Assembly: GCA_016785015.1 (NCBI GenBank)
Contig: JADHTJ010000002.1
Coordinates: 1-64,000, forward strand
Length of the DNA stretch: 64,000 nt
Reading direction: 5' to 3'
Source of the DNA: Anaerolineales bacterium
GTDB taxonomy: Bacteria; Chloroflexota; Anaerolineae; Anaerolineales; UBA11858
The notes below the pieces were generated by a model. It was not told the origin of the DNA. It saw only the letters and a program-made list of their open reading frames with translations, and searched no databases. Of the stretch, positions 35,838-43,234 are shown in pieces. A program made the translations under genes and the position numbers. Numbering within the stretch: the stretch's first letter is position 1; the number at the start of each line of letters is the position of its first letter.

Positions 35838-35881
35838 CATCTCTTACCACGCTCAGTGTGGAACTACTGGAGGAGATATCT

Positions 35882-36787
35882 ATGAAAGTGAAAACACTCC
35901 TTTTACTCATAATCCTGCTATTGTTTGTGACAGCTTGCAGCTCTGAGCCGGAAGAACCGATAGCGACTGCTACACCAACCGCTGCTGAAGTTCAATTGAC
36001 TCAGGCCGCGCAGACCATTATTGCTCAACTGACCCAGTCCGCCGCAGGGATTCCGTCGGCAACACCGCTGCCGCCAACAGTACCCCCCACCGCGACACTC
36101 ACCCTACAACCCCCTACTCCAACTGGACCAACACCAACAGCATCTGAAACTTCACCCCCAACGACAACAGCCCTGCCAACTTTCACATCGACTCCTACCT
36201 ATCTCCCCGGCGACCCTCGGGGAGAGTTGGGTGCTTCCGATTGGCAGGCGAATTTTAATCAAAGTTCGGATTGGTTCACTTTCGATGGTGAGAATGCCAG
36301 TATTCTGAGAAAGAACGGCACCTTGGTGCTGACTGCCAAGAACAAAGATATCCGAGAGATTTGGAGTCTTTCTTATCCAGTTCTATCTAATTTCTATCTT
36401 GAATATACAGTCATCACAGGGCCGGTCTGCCAGGGCAGAGATCGCTATGGCATGGTCGTGCGTGCCCCCGATCCAAATTCCGGGTATGTCTTTGGGGTGA
36501 GTTGTGATGGGTCATTCCGTTTGCGTTATTGGGACGGGGTTGAGTTCACAGTTCTACAGGATTGGACATCCAGCGAATTGATCAATACTGGCTCCGCTGT
36601 TTTCAACCGTTTGGGGATCGAAGCTCAGGGAGAAAAACTGACTTTATTCGTCAATGGAGGCTCACTGGCTGAACTCGAAGATAATTCCCTCGCCGAGGGC
36701 AAGTTTGGCGCTTTTATCAAAGGCGAGGGCACCGCAGGCTTCCGCGTGACTGTCACTGAAGTGCGCTATTGGGATTTTGAAAAATAA
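35882..36787 (+). CDS. Lipoprotein with Thr/Pro-rich linker and a LamG-like C-terminal domain
   Basis: The 301-residue protein has a lipoprotein signal (LLLLIILLLFVTAC19S), a Pro/Thr linker to about residue 115, and a beta-sandwich-like domain (YLEYTVITGPVCQGRDRYGMVVRAP ... GYVFGVSCDGSFRLRYWDG ... NRLGIEAQGEKLTLFVNG). This resembles the LamG/DUF1080 folds that bind sugars. No catalytic residues can be named. GGAGGAG precedes ATG 35882; the 20 codons upstream lie in the palindrome and are excluded. Confidence 0.75.
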   Translation: MKVKTLLLLIILLLFVTACSSEPEEPIATATPTAAEVQLTQAAQTIIAQLTQSAAGIPSATPLPPTVPPTATLTLQPPTPTGPTPTASETSPPTTTALPTFTSTPTYLPGDPRGELGASDWQANFNQSSDWFTFDGENASILRKNGTLVLTAKNKDIREIWSLSYPVLSNFYLEYTVITGPVCQGRDRYGMVVRAPDPNSGYVFGVSCDGSFRLRYWDGVEFTVLQDWTSSELINTGSAVFNRLGIEAQGEKLTLFVNGGSLAELEDNSLAEGKFGAFIKGEGTAGFRVTVTEVRYWDFEK

Positions 36788-36805
36788 GAAGATGACCGTA
36801 ATCAA

Positions 36806-36840
36806 AGACTTCCGAAGTGCAACGCAAACTTCGGAAGTCT
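36806..36840. repeat. Perfect 13-bp inverted repeat, relative of 16516-16546
   Basis: AGACTTCCGAAGT and ACTTCGGAAGTCT around 9 bases. The core GACTTCCGAA is shared with the hairpin at 16516. It lies just upstream of the alr promoter and could end the lipoprotein transcript, although no T-run is present. Confidence 0.75.
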
Positions 36841-36850
36841 GCGCGTATCT

Positions 36851-36879
36851 TTGTCAGACAAAAGCCATCCCAGTATAAT
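36851..36879 (+). promoter_or_regulatory. Sigma-70-type promoter giving a leaderless alr mRNA
   Basis: TTGTCA (36851-36856), 17 bases, TATAAT (36874-36879), then only 7 bases to the ATG at 36887. Transcription should begin at or one base before the start codon. Confidence 0.8.
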
Positions 36880-36886
36880 TCAACCC

Positions 36887-38050
36887 ATGCAATCTGATTC
36901 ACAAATCAACCGCCCCACTATTACCACCAACGAGGTCGTACGCCCCACACTTGTCGAGGTGGATTTGAGCCGTTTGGCTGACAACTACCGCGCTATTCAG
37001 GAGAAAGTCGCCCCGGCTTTGATGATGCCCGTCCTTAAGGCCAACGCCTACGGGCATGGATTGGTGGATGTGGGCCATTTGATGGAATCATTGGGGGCGG
37101 ATTATATTGGCGTGGCGGTGCTCGAAGAGGGGATTCTGCTGCGCGAACAGGGAATCCAAACCCCAATCTTAGTTTTGGGTGGCATCTTCGGAAATCAGGT
37201 GCCCTTCTTCCTCAAGTATGACCTGACTATTACGGCATCCTCGATCGAGAAGCTCTGGCAAATTGAGGAGATTTCTGAACAATTGGATTTGAAGGCCAAA
37301 GTGCATCTCAAGATCGATACGGGCATGGAGCGCATTGGCGTGCATTATTATAACGCCGAAGAGCTTTTAGAAGCCTCTGTCACTTGTAAACATCTGGATG
37401 TGGAGGGGATCTTCTCTCATTTTGCCAACTCTGATGCTGCTGACCTCAGACATGCCCGTTTGCAGATTGAACGTTTCGAGGAAGTATTAAGTTTCTACGA
37501 GAAACATGATTTGCAACCGCCTCGGATGCGACATATGGCCAACTCCGGTGCCATCTTGCAGCTTCCCGAAGCTAATTACGATATTGTCAGACCTGGTCTG
37601 GTTCTTTATGGTGTCTATCCCTCTCCAGAGTCGAGTCGCACTATTGATGTTTCTCCAGCGCTGAGTTGGAAGTCACGTGTGGTTTACTTCAAAGTCATCA
37701 AACCTGGGCATCCCGTAGGGTACGGTTCAACATGGGAAACCGATCACTTCGTCAGGGCGGTGACCATCCCGGTGGGTTATGGCGATGGTTATTTCCGTGC
37801 CATGTCGCACAAGGCCCAGGTGGTAATACGGGGAAAACGCTATCCTGTAGTGGGGCGCATTTCCATGGATCAGATTGTGGTCAACATCGAATGGGATAGC
37901 GCCTACAACGACGATGAAGTTCTCTTGATAGGGGAAATGGACGATGAATCGGTGACTGCTGAAGATCTGGCTGAATGGGCTGGAACGATCCCCTATGAGA
38001 TTCTGACCAATATCAACACGCGCGTGCCGCGTGTCTATGTCCGTTCCTGA
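36887..38050 (+). CDS. alr: Alanine racemase
   Basis: The 387-residue protein has the PLP-lysine site MPVLK51ANAYGHG, the second half VHLKIDTGMERIGV, HMANSGAILQLPEANYDIVRPGLVLYG, the catalytic-Tyr region GHPVGYGSTWETD and GRISMDQIVV. It makes D-alanine for peptidoglycan. ATG 36887 follows a strong promoter by 7 bases with no Shine-Dalgarno sequence; an upstream in-frame start would lie within the promoter and is rejected. Confidence 0.97.
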   Translation: MQSDSQINRPTITTNEVVRPTLVEVDLSRLADNYRAIQEKVAPALMMPVLKANAYGHGLVDVGHLMESLGADYIGVAVLEEGILLREQGIQTPILVLGGIFGNQVPFFLKYDLTITASSIEKLWQIEEISEQLDLKAKVHLKIDTGMERIGVHYYNAEELLEASVTCKHLDVEGIFSHFANSDAADLRHARLQIERFEEVLSFYEKHDLQPPRMRHMANSGAILQLPEANYDIVRPGLVLYGVYPSPESSRTIDVSPALSWKSRVVYFKVIKPGHPVGYGSTWETDHFVRAVTIPVGYGDGYFRAMSHKAQVVIRGKRYPVVGRISMDQIVVNIEWDSAYNDDEVLLIGEMDDESVTAEDLAEWAGTIPYEILTNINTRVPRVYVRS

Positions 38051-38058
38051 CATCGGGG

Positions 38059-38064
38059 TATAAT
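38059..38064 (+). promoter_or_regulatory. -10 box for a leaderless transcript
   Basis: TATAAT ends six bases before ATG 38071. It lies just after the alr stop, so the next gene can be made apart from alr. No good -35 box is seen. Confidence 0.6.
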
Positions 38065-38070
38065 TGCGAC

Positions 38071-38577
38071 ATGCAAGTCCCGAAAGAATTTCGTCCCGAA
38101 TTGATCCCGCGCAAGGGAGAGCGTGTTTCCTGGCTGCTGATGCTTCTGGCCTTGGTTTATTTGGGTGTTGGAATTTGGAGTGATGATGGACTCACTTGGC
38201 TGCCGGTGGTATTTGTTTCGTTGATGTTCTTGTCTGCCGGGAGTATCACCCTGGGGAATTGGGTGGATCGCAATACCGTGCTGCACCTGAACCCCGAGGG
38301 AGTCGGTTTTAGCAATGGGTTGCGAAATGTCTCATTGAACTGGGATGATGTTCGGGAAGTGCGGGTGCTGGATTCTGCCTGGGGGCGTAGAGTCCAGGTT
38401 CGGGGAGTAACAACCAGCTTCACCTTCCGCACGTTGGGTGAAGTCATCATGCAAGGTGAACTCAAGGGACAGATCGGATTCGCCGAAGGTGAGTTTATCC
38501 TAAATAAAATATTGGAAATGAGTGGTTTGCAGAAGATAGAGACATCTGAAAAGGCTAGCTATTATTCTCGTCCGTAG
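38071..38577 (+). CDS. Unknown two-helix membrane protein with a PH-like domain
   Basis: The 168-residue protein has two membrane helices (about 20-36 and 43-60) and then a soluble part (VLHLNPEGVGFSNGLRNVSLNWDDVREVRV) that looks like a bacterial PH domain. I do not recognise the family and cannot assign a function. It lies 20 bases after alr and appears to have its own leaderless promoter. Confidence 0.65.
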   Translation: MQVPKEFRPELIPRKGERVSWLLMLLALVYLGVGIWSDDGLTWLPVVFVSLMFLSAGSITLGNWVDRNTVLHLNPEGVGFSNGLRNVSLNWDDVREVRVLDSAWGRRVQVRGVTTSFTFRTLGEVIMQGELKGQIGFAEGEFILNKILEMSGLQKIETSEKASYYSRP

Positions 38578-38618
38578 GAATGAGGTGATGCCAATGGCAT
38601 CTGCCACGCTCCTACGTG

Positions 38619-38646
38619 CGCCCTCTCCAGTGAGGGCGTTTTCTTT
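38619..38646 (+). terminator. Rho-independent terminator before tyrS
   Basis: CGCCCTC pairs with GAGGGCG across TCCAGT and is followed by TTTTCTTT. It ends 12 bases before the tyrS start, so it ends the upstream transcript or could attenuate tyrS. No T-box signature is present. Confidence 0.7.
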
Positions 38647-38658
38647 GTGGAGGTCAAG

Positions 38659-39888
38659 ATGAGCAAAACGAAATTAACGATTGATGAACAGGTTACCCTG
38701 CTAATGCAGGGTACTGAGTACGGCGATGAGCAGATCAAGAAGGCTATGACTGATGAATTGCGAGAGCGATTGATTGAAGCCGAAAAAGAAGACCGGCCGT
38801 TGCGCGTCTACTGCGGGTATGACCCGACATCCACAGACTTGCACTTGGGGCACACCATTTCTATGCGTAAGCTGCGCCAGTTCCAGGAGTTGGGCCACGA
38901 AGTGACATTTTTGATTGGCAGCTACACAGCGCTGGTTGGTGATCCTTCCGATAAGAACAAAGCTCGCCCCATATTGACCGAGGAAGAAGTACTTGAGAAT
39001 GCCCAAACTTACGCCGAACAAGCCTTTCGTGTTCTGGACAAAGATAAGACGATCGTACGCTACAACGGTGAGTGGCTTTCGGAACTATCCCTGGTTGACT
39101 TGATCCGCCTGGGGCAGAATTTCACTGTGCAGCAGTTTTTAGCGCGAGAGAATTTCGCCAAGAGACTCGAATCGGAAGAACCGATCTATTTGCATGAAAC
39201 CTTCTACTCGTTGATGCAGGGATACGACGCGGTTGCTATGGAGACCGATGTTCAGGTGGGCGGCACCGATCAGCTTTTCAACATCATTGTGGCGGGGCGC
39301 AAGCTGCAATCGGCTCTGGGACAAAAGCCCCTGGTGGGCATCATCATGGGCATTCTGCCAGGCACCGATGGCGTGCAGCGTATGTCTAAATCCACTGGAA
39401 ATATCGTTCCCATCAACAGCGGTGCTGAGGATATGTATGGCAAGGTGATGAGCGTCCCCGATACTGCCATGAATAAGTTCGCGCGTCTGACGACCCGCTG
39501 GACTCCGACTGAGATTGATAATGTAGAGAGCGATGTAGCTTCAGGGAAACTGCATCCTCGAGATGCCAAGATGAAGTTGGCTCAGGAAATTACTACGATC
39601 TTCTACGGAGAGGATGCTGCGGCTGAAGCGCAAGCTGCCTTCAAGCGCGTCTTCCAAAAAGGGGACGTGCCCGAAGATATGCCTGAATATAAACTTCAAG
39701 GCGACCAAACGGTTTTGGATGTTTTGGCGGACAGCAAGATTGTGCCCAGCCGAGGGGAGGGCCGCCGCATGGTGCAGCAAAACGCCGTCAGCCTGGATGG
39801 AGAAAAATTGACGGATATTCAAGCCCCCTTCCCTGGCCCGGGTGTGCTTAGAGTAGGCAGGCGTAAATTCTTGAAAGTGATTGAATAA
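38659..39888 (+). CDS. tyrS: Tyrosyl-tRNA synthetase
   Basis: The 409-residue protein is a class I synthetase with HLGHT (HIGH motif) after CGYDPTSTDL, QVGGTDQLFNIIVAGR in the tyrosine pocket, and RMSKSTGN (KMSKS). A C-terminal S4-type RNA-binding domain (VPSRGEGRRMVQQNAVSLDGEKL) completes it. It is the TyrRS type with a short connecting loop. GGAGG lies 5 bases before ATG 38659. Confidence 0.95.
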   Translation: MSKTKLTIDEQVTLLMQGTEYGDEQIKKAMTDELRERLIEAEKEDRPLRVYCGYDPTSTDLHLGHTISMRKLRQFQELGHEVTFLIGSYTALVGDPSDKNKARPILTEEEVLENAQTYAEQAFRVLDKDKTIVRYNGEWLSELSLVDLIRLGQNFTVQQFLARENFAKRLESEEPIYLHETFYSLMQGYDAVAMETDVQVGGTDQLFNIIVAGRKLQSALGQKPLVGIIMGILPGTDGVQRMSKSTGNIVPINSGAEDMYGKVMSVPDTAMNKFARLTTRWTPTEIDNVESDVASGKLHPRDAKMKLAQEITTIFYGEDAAAEAQAAFKRVFQKGDVPEDMPEYKLQGDQTVLDVLADSKIVPSRGEGRRMVQQNAVSLDGEKLTDIQAPFPGPGVLRVGRRKFLKVIE

Positions 39889-39893
39889 AGAAT

Positions 39894-39926
39894 AAGTGTG
39901 ATGCACATTCAATGTGCGTCGCACTT
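39894..39926. terminator. Hairpin, possible terminator after tyrS
   Basis: AAGTGTGATGCACATT and AATGTGCGTCGCACTT match at 14 of 16 positions around one base, followed by CTCTT. The T-run is poor. Confidence 0.5.
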
Positions 39927-39937
39927 CTCTTATCGAG

Positions 39938-40687
39938 ATGGATCACGAACCGCTTTTCTTTGTCTTCGCATCGATTGCCGTTGTGCTGGCCGGGATCTCC
40001 AAAAGTGGCTTTGGCACCGGGTTGGGTGTGTTTGCTGTGCCCTTGATGGCTATCGTCATCTCTCCTGCGCAAGCAGCGGCGATTATGCTGCCCATCCTTT
40101 GTGTCATCGATCTATTCAATATATGGCATTATCGAAGAACCTGGGATCGCCAAAATATGGGCATTTTAGTGCCCGCCGCGCTGATTGGAATTGCCTTGGG
40201 TGCCTTTACCTTTCGCTATTTGAGCGATGCCCATATCCGCATTCTGATCGGCGTGATCGCCGTGATCTTTGTAGGTAATTTCTTCTTTGGGCGCAATTCT
40301 AAGGAGAAGAGGAATCCCGATCGTGTACGAGGTAGCTTCTGGGGCGCGATCGCGGGATTTGTCAGTTTCGGCGTACACGCTGGCGGACCACCAGTGAGCG
40401 TCTATTTGCTCCCGCAGCGTTTGGAGAAAACCATCTTTGTGGGCACGAACGTAGTGTTTTTTACGATAGTCAACTATGTCAAGCTGATCCCCTATTATTT
40501 TCTAGGGCAACTGAATTTGGGCAACCTGACGACATCGTTGATCCTCAGCCCGCTGATTCCGGCGGGAATTTGGTTGGGGGTCAAGCTGCATGGTCGCATC
40601 AATCAACGTGTATTCTACAATTTAGTGTATCTCTTTTTGTTGATCGCGGGGGCAAAGTTGCTTTATGATGGGGTTGTAGGTTTATAA
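39938..40687 (+). CDS. TSUP (TauE/SafE) family permease
   Basis: The 249-residue protein has about eight membrane helices in two similar halves, each beginning with a TSUP-like motif (ASIAVVLAGISKSGFGTGLGVFAVPLMA and GAIAGFVSFGVHAGGPPVSVYLLPQ). The family exports sulfite, sulfoacetate and other sulfur anions. The substrate here is unknown. ATG 39938 begins the family pattern; the eight upstream codons lie in the tyrS hairpin. Confidence 0.88.
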   Translation: MDHEPLFFVFASIAVVLAGISKSGFGTGLGVFAVPLMAIVISPAQAAAIMLPILCVIDLFNIWHYRRTWDRQNMGILVPAALIGIALGAFTFRYLSDAHIRILIGVIAVIFVGNFFFGRNSKEKRNPDRVRGSFWGAIAGFVSFGVHAGGPPVSVYLLPQRLEKTIFVGTNVVFFTIVNYVKLIPYYFLGQLNLGNLTTSLILSPLIPAGIWLGVKLHGRINQRVFYNLVYLFLLIAGAKLLYDGVVGL

Positions 40688-40690
40688 ATC

Positions 40691-40712
40691 GCCCGGAGAT
40701 CAATCTCCGGGC
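40691..40712. repeat. Perfect 10-bp inverted repeat
   Basis: GCCCGGAGAT and ATCTCCGGGC around CA, just after the TSUP gene. Further GGCCAAATGGCC and CAGACGTTTACGTC words follow to about 40796. No T-run follows. Confidence 0.65.
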
Positions 40713-40865
40713 TAATTGCCCAAGGACACTAAAGCACCCTCGCTTTCAGGCCAAATGGCCTTTCGCAATCGGCCCAGACGTTTACGTCCGGGCGACCTGT
40801 ATTGAATCGCAACTTTTCCTTCCCAAACTTTGTATTAGAATTAGAATGTAATTTAGGAGGTCACA

Positions 40866-42074
40866 ATGAATAACCAAAAGCATGCCTTCGGTCGAGGGGG
40901 ATCGATCCTATTTCTGATTCTCTTCATATTGTTGAGTATTCCCTTGCTTGGCTGCAACCGCGCATCTAAGGTCGTAGAGGTCAAGTCATACCCCGAGTTG
41001 GGCTTCACTGTCCTCGATGGTAATGCCAAAGATCTTGATTGGTCGCCGGGTGGGAATTGGATTGCTTATCCCCGTCGTGACCCCGTGGATTGGTATTACG
41101 ATGTCTGGCTGATTCGACCGGATGGCACAGGTAAGCACTGTATCACCTGCGGTGAGAATTTTCCCCAGAAACACAATGGCAACGTCACCTGGCATCCCTC
41201 GGGAGAATATCTGGTTTTTACCGCCCAAAATGAAGATGCCAAAGGTGAATTATTAGATTCTGTTGCCATCCCTGGCGTAGGCTTGAACTGCAACCTGTGG
41301 GCCATGAGTTCGGACGGAGAACAAGTCTGGCAGTTGACTCATCTGCCTACCCAAAAACGCACGCCCCAAGGAGTAATTCATCCGCAGTTTTCACATGACG
41401 GGAGTCAGCTCTTTTGGACTCAAGCCCTTGGGGAATACAGCCCCGATCCCGGCGAGGAGTGGGGCAAGTGGCAAACGGCATTTGCCGATTTTGTGATCGA
41501 AGATGGCGTGCCTCAACTTGAGGGTATTGTGTTTTCTAAACCTGGACCGCATCCGCGTTTTTATGAGAGTCATGGTTGGTCCCCCGATGATTCGATGGTT
41601 ATCTTCAGCGCAAATCCTGAAGAAGGATATCATCCGCCCAATGGGCTCGACATTTATACAATGGACGCCGCCACTGGCGAACTAACTCGTCTGACCACAA
41701 CCCCCACAGATTGGGACGAACACGCTCACTTCAGCCCGGATGGGAGTACCATCGCCTGGATGTCTGGCGCGGAATTGGACGTCGAATTCCCCTCTGTCAA
41801 GTGGCCGGATTGGAAAGAATATATCACCACTGAGCTGTGGATGATGAACGCCGATGGCAGCGACCAGCAGCGCATCACCTACTTCAATGAGCCGGGGCAC
41901 CTGCATCACACCTGGCTGCAGGAAGTTACCAACGGCACAGTGCGCGCTGTGGTCTCCGATAGTTCCTGGAGCCCCGATGGCTCGCAGCTCATCTTCACCG
42001 TGGCTTACGAAGCCGAAGATGTGAAAGATGGCCTGGGTGCTTTCCTTATGTTGATGGATGTGGAGAAATCATAG
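40866..42074 (+). CDS. TolB-like (PD40) beta-propeller lipoprotein
   Basis: The 402-residue protein has a lipoprotein signal (LILFILLSIPLLGC30N) and repeated PD40 blades (LDWSPGGNWIAYPRR, VTWHPSGEYLVFTA, PQFSHDGSQLFWTQ, HGWSPDDSMVIFSA, AHFSPDGSTIAWMS, SSWSPDGSQLIFTV), giving about six. This is a TolB-like propeller at the cell surface, probably a binding scaffold. TTTAGGAGG precedes the start. A function cannot be named. Confidence 0.85.
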   Translation: MNNQKHAFGRGGSILFLILFILLSIPLLGCNRASKVVEVKSYPELGFTVLDGNAKDLDWSPGGNWIAYPRRDPVDWYYDVWLIRPDGTGKHCITCGENFPQKHNGNVTWHPSGEYLVFTAQNEDAKGELLDSVAIPGVGLNCNLWAMSSDGEQVWQLTHLPTQKRTPQGVIHPQFSHDGSQLFWTQALGEYSPDPGEEWGKWQTAFADFVIEDGVPQLEGIVFSKPGPHPRFYESHGWSPDDSMVIFSANPEEGYHPPNGLDIYTMDAATGELTRLTTTPTDWDEHAHFSPDGSTIAWMSGAELDVEFPSVKWPDWKEYITTELWMMNADGSDQQRITYFNEPGHLHHTWLQEVTNGTVRAVVSDSSWSPDGSQLIFTVAYEAEDVKDGLGAFLMLMDVEKS

Positions 42075-42122
42075 TACACGGATGGATTTTAATAATATCC
42101 AATTAATCCGTGTTCATCCGTG

Positions 42123-42241
42123 ACTCTACTGCAATAAGCCACCAAGCGAGTTTCCCGCCGGGATATATGGGGGTGGTTGCGGAGCAACCACCCCCATATA
42201 TCCCGGCGGAAGCCCTCCTCTGGTAGTTTTTTCAGTGGAGT
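42123..42241. mobile_element. 119-bp MITE related to the IS1182-type element at 61636
   Basis: The ends ACTCTACTGCAATAA and, on the other strand, ACTCCACTGAAAAAAC are inverted repeats; the right end matches 15 of 16 bases of the ends of the IS at 61636-63443. An 8-bp target duplication CATCCGTG flanks it (42115-42122 and 42242-42249). Inside lies a perfect 26-bp inverted repeat (42155-42180 and 42184-42209) with a GGA loop. It carries no gene and sits in a CGGATG/CATCCGTG quasi-palindrome after the PD40 gene. Confidence 0.85.
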
Positions 42242-42300
42242 CATCCGTGTCCAAACGTCTTTTTTGCCCCAGCACCTATATTCCCCTACCCCCTTTCTTC

Positions 42301-43053
42301 CTACTCCTTCCCCTCGCAATAAACCTGGATAGCCTCGCATAGGAACTCCGGGAACTCCGGGCTGAACTTTTCAAAAGTTACCCGGAAGTCAGGGCTATCT
42401 ACATACATTTGTCCTAATCCGCGTAGAACCTCGATCGTTGGCTCATAGAAGTAGCGCATATTCTGATGCCACTTGGCTACACCGGTTTGAACCGCAGGAT
42501 TGGCGGCAGTACGACCTTGCTCCATATTCTCGAAAATTTCGCTATAGATTTCGCTGCTTTCTGCGATGATGGCTTTTTGCTTCTCAGGCGAGTAGTTTTT
42601 CCAACGCTTCATGGATTCATCCACCAGTTGGGGATCCCAACGCTGGCGAGCTTCTTCGGTATATTGTTCTTGTTGCTCTTCGCTGAAACCTGCAAAAATG
42701 TCTTTCTTGCTCATTTCGATACCTCCGTTAAGATAGTTGATCGTCTTGTCGACAGTGTTGATCAGAAGGTTCAGCCGCTCCACCTGGTTACCCAAGGCAA
42801 TCTTGTGAGCCTGCAGAGCCTCCAGTACATCGAAATCGGGCTGATCCAAAAGTTCCTGGATTTGCCCCAAACTTAATCCCATTTCCCGGTAAAATAGGAT
42901 TTGTTGCAAACGCAGCATGGCCTCGTCGTCGTAGTACCGATATCGGTTCTCTCCATACGAAGAGGGCTTGAGCAACGCGATTTCATCGTAATAGTGCAAT
43001 GTGCGCGGGCTGATGCCCGCCAAATCGGCCAGTTGTTTTACGGTGTACACCAT
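42301..43053 (-). CDS. MerR family regulator with TipAS-type ligand domain
   Basis: The 250-residue protein begins with a MerR DNA-binding domain (MVYTVKQLADLAGISPRTLHYYDEIALLKP ... YRYYDDEAMLRLQQILFYREMGLSLGQI). Then comes the coiled coil to about residue 115 and a TipAS-like helical domain (GFSEEQQEQYTEEARQRWDPQLVDESMKRWKNYS ...). TipA-type proteins bind drugs or toxic ligands and activate a MerR-type promoter. The start at 43053 matches the family; 27 upstream codons run through a palindrome and are excluded. The promoter with 19-base spacer at 43186-43216 suggests self-control. Confidence 0.9.
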   Translation of the reverse strand: MVYTVKQLADLAGISPRTLHYYDEIALLKPSSYGENRYRYYDDEAMLRLQQILFYREMGLSLGQIQELLDQPDFDVLEALQAHKIALGNQVERLNLLINTVDKTINYLNGGIEMSKKDIFAGFSEEQQEQYTEEARQRWDPQLVDESMKRWKNYSPEKQKAIIAESSEIYSEIFENMEQGRTAANPAVQTGVAKWHQNMRYFYEPTIEVLRGLGQMYVDSPDFRVTFEKFSPEFPEFLCEAIQVYCEGKE

Positions 43054-43085
43054 GGTTATAACCTTTAAACTAAGTAGCATCCGCT

Positions 43086-43161
43086 GGTTGAGTGTCCGGC
43101 GTGGTTTCGATACCATCCCTTCGGTCATACTCAACCGACGCCGGACGTATCGAAACCAAGG
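43086..43161. repeat. Quasi-palindrome TGGTTTCGATACGTCCGGCG type
   Basis: GGTTGAGTGTCCGGCGTGGTTTCGATACC is answered by ACTCAACCGACGCCGGACG and TATCGAAACCA. It sits between the tipA-like promoter and the tipA-like start codon, lengthening the leader. Confidence 0.8.
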
Positions 43162-43185
43162 ATATTGTGAATCTACTTGTGTTGA

Positions 43186-43216
43186 AGTTTAAACTATGAC
43201 GTAACGTTAATGTCAA
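43186..43216 (-). promoter_or_regulatory. MerR-type promoter and operator with 19-base spacer
   Basis: On the minus strand TTGACA (43216-43211) is followed by exactly 19 bases and TAAACT (43191-43186). The spacer carries the palindrome ACGTTACGT. Over-long 19-base spacers with a dyad inside are the hallmark of promoters opened by MerR activators. It reads towards the tipA-like gene and overlaps the upstream side of kynU. Confidence 0.7.
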
Positions 43217-43234
43217 GGGATAAAAGGAAATTCA

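Noticed and set aside
38581..38658. T-box or other riboswitch before tyrS
   Set aside because: No T-box sequence or specifier loop is seen; only a plain terminator hairpin.
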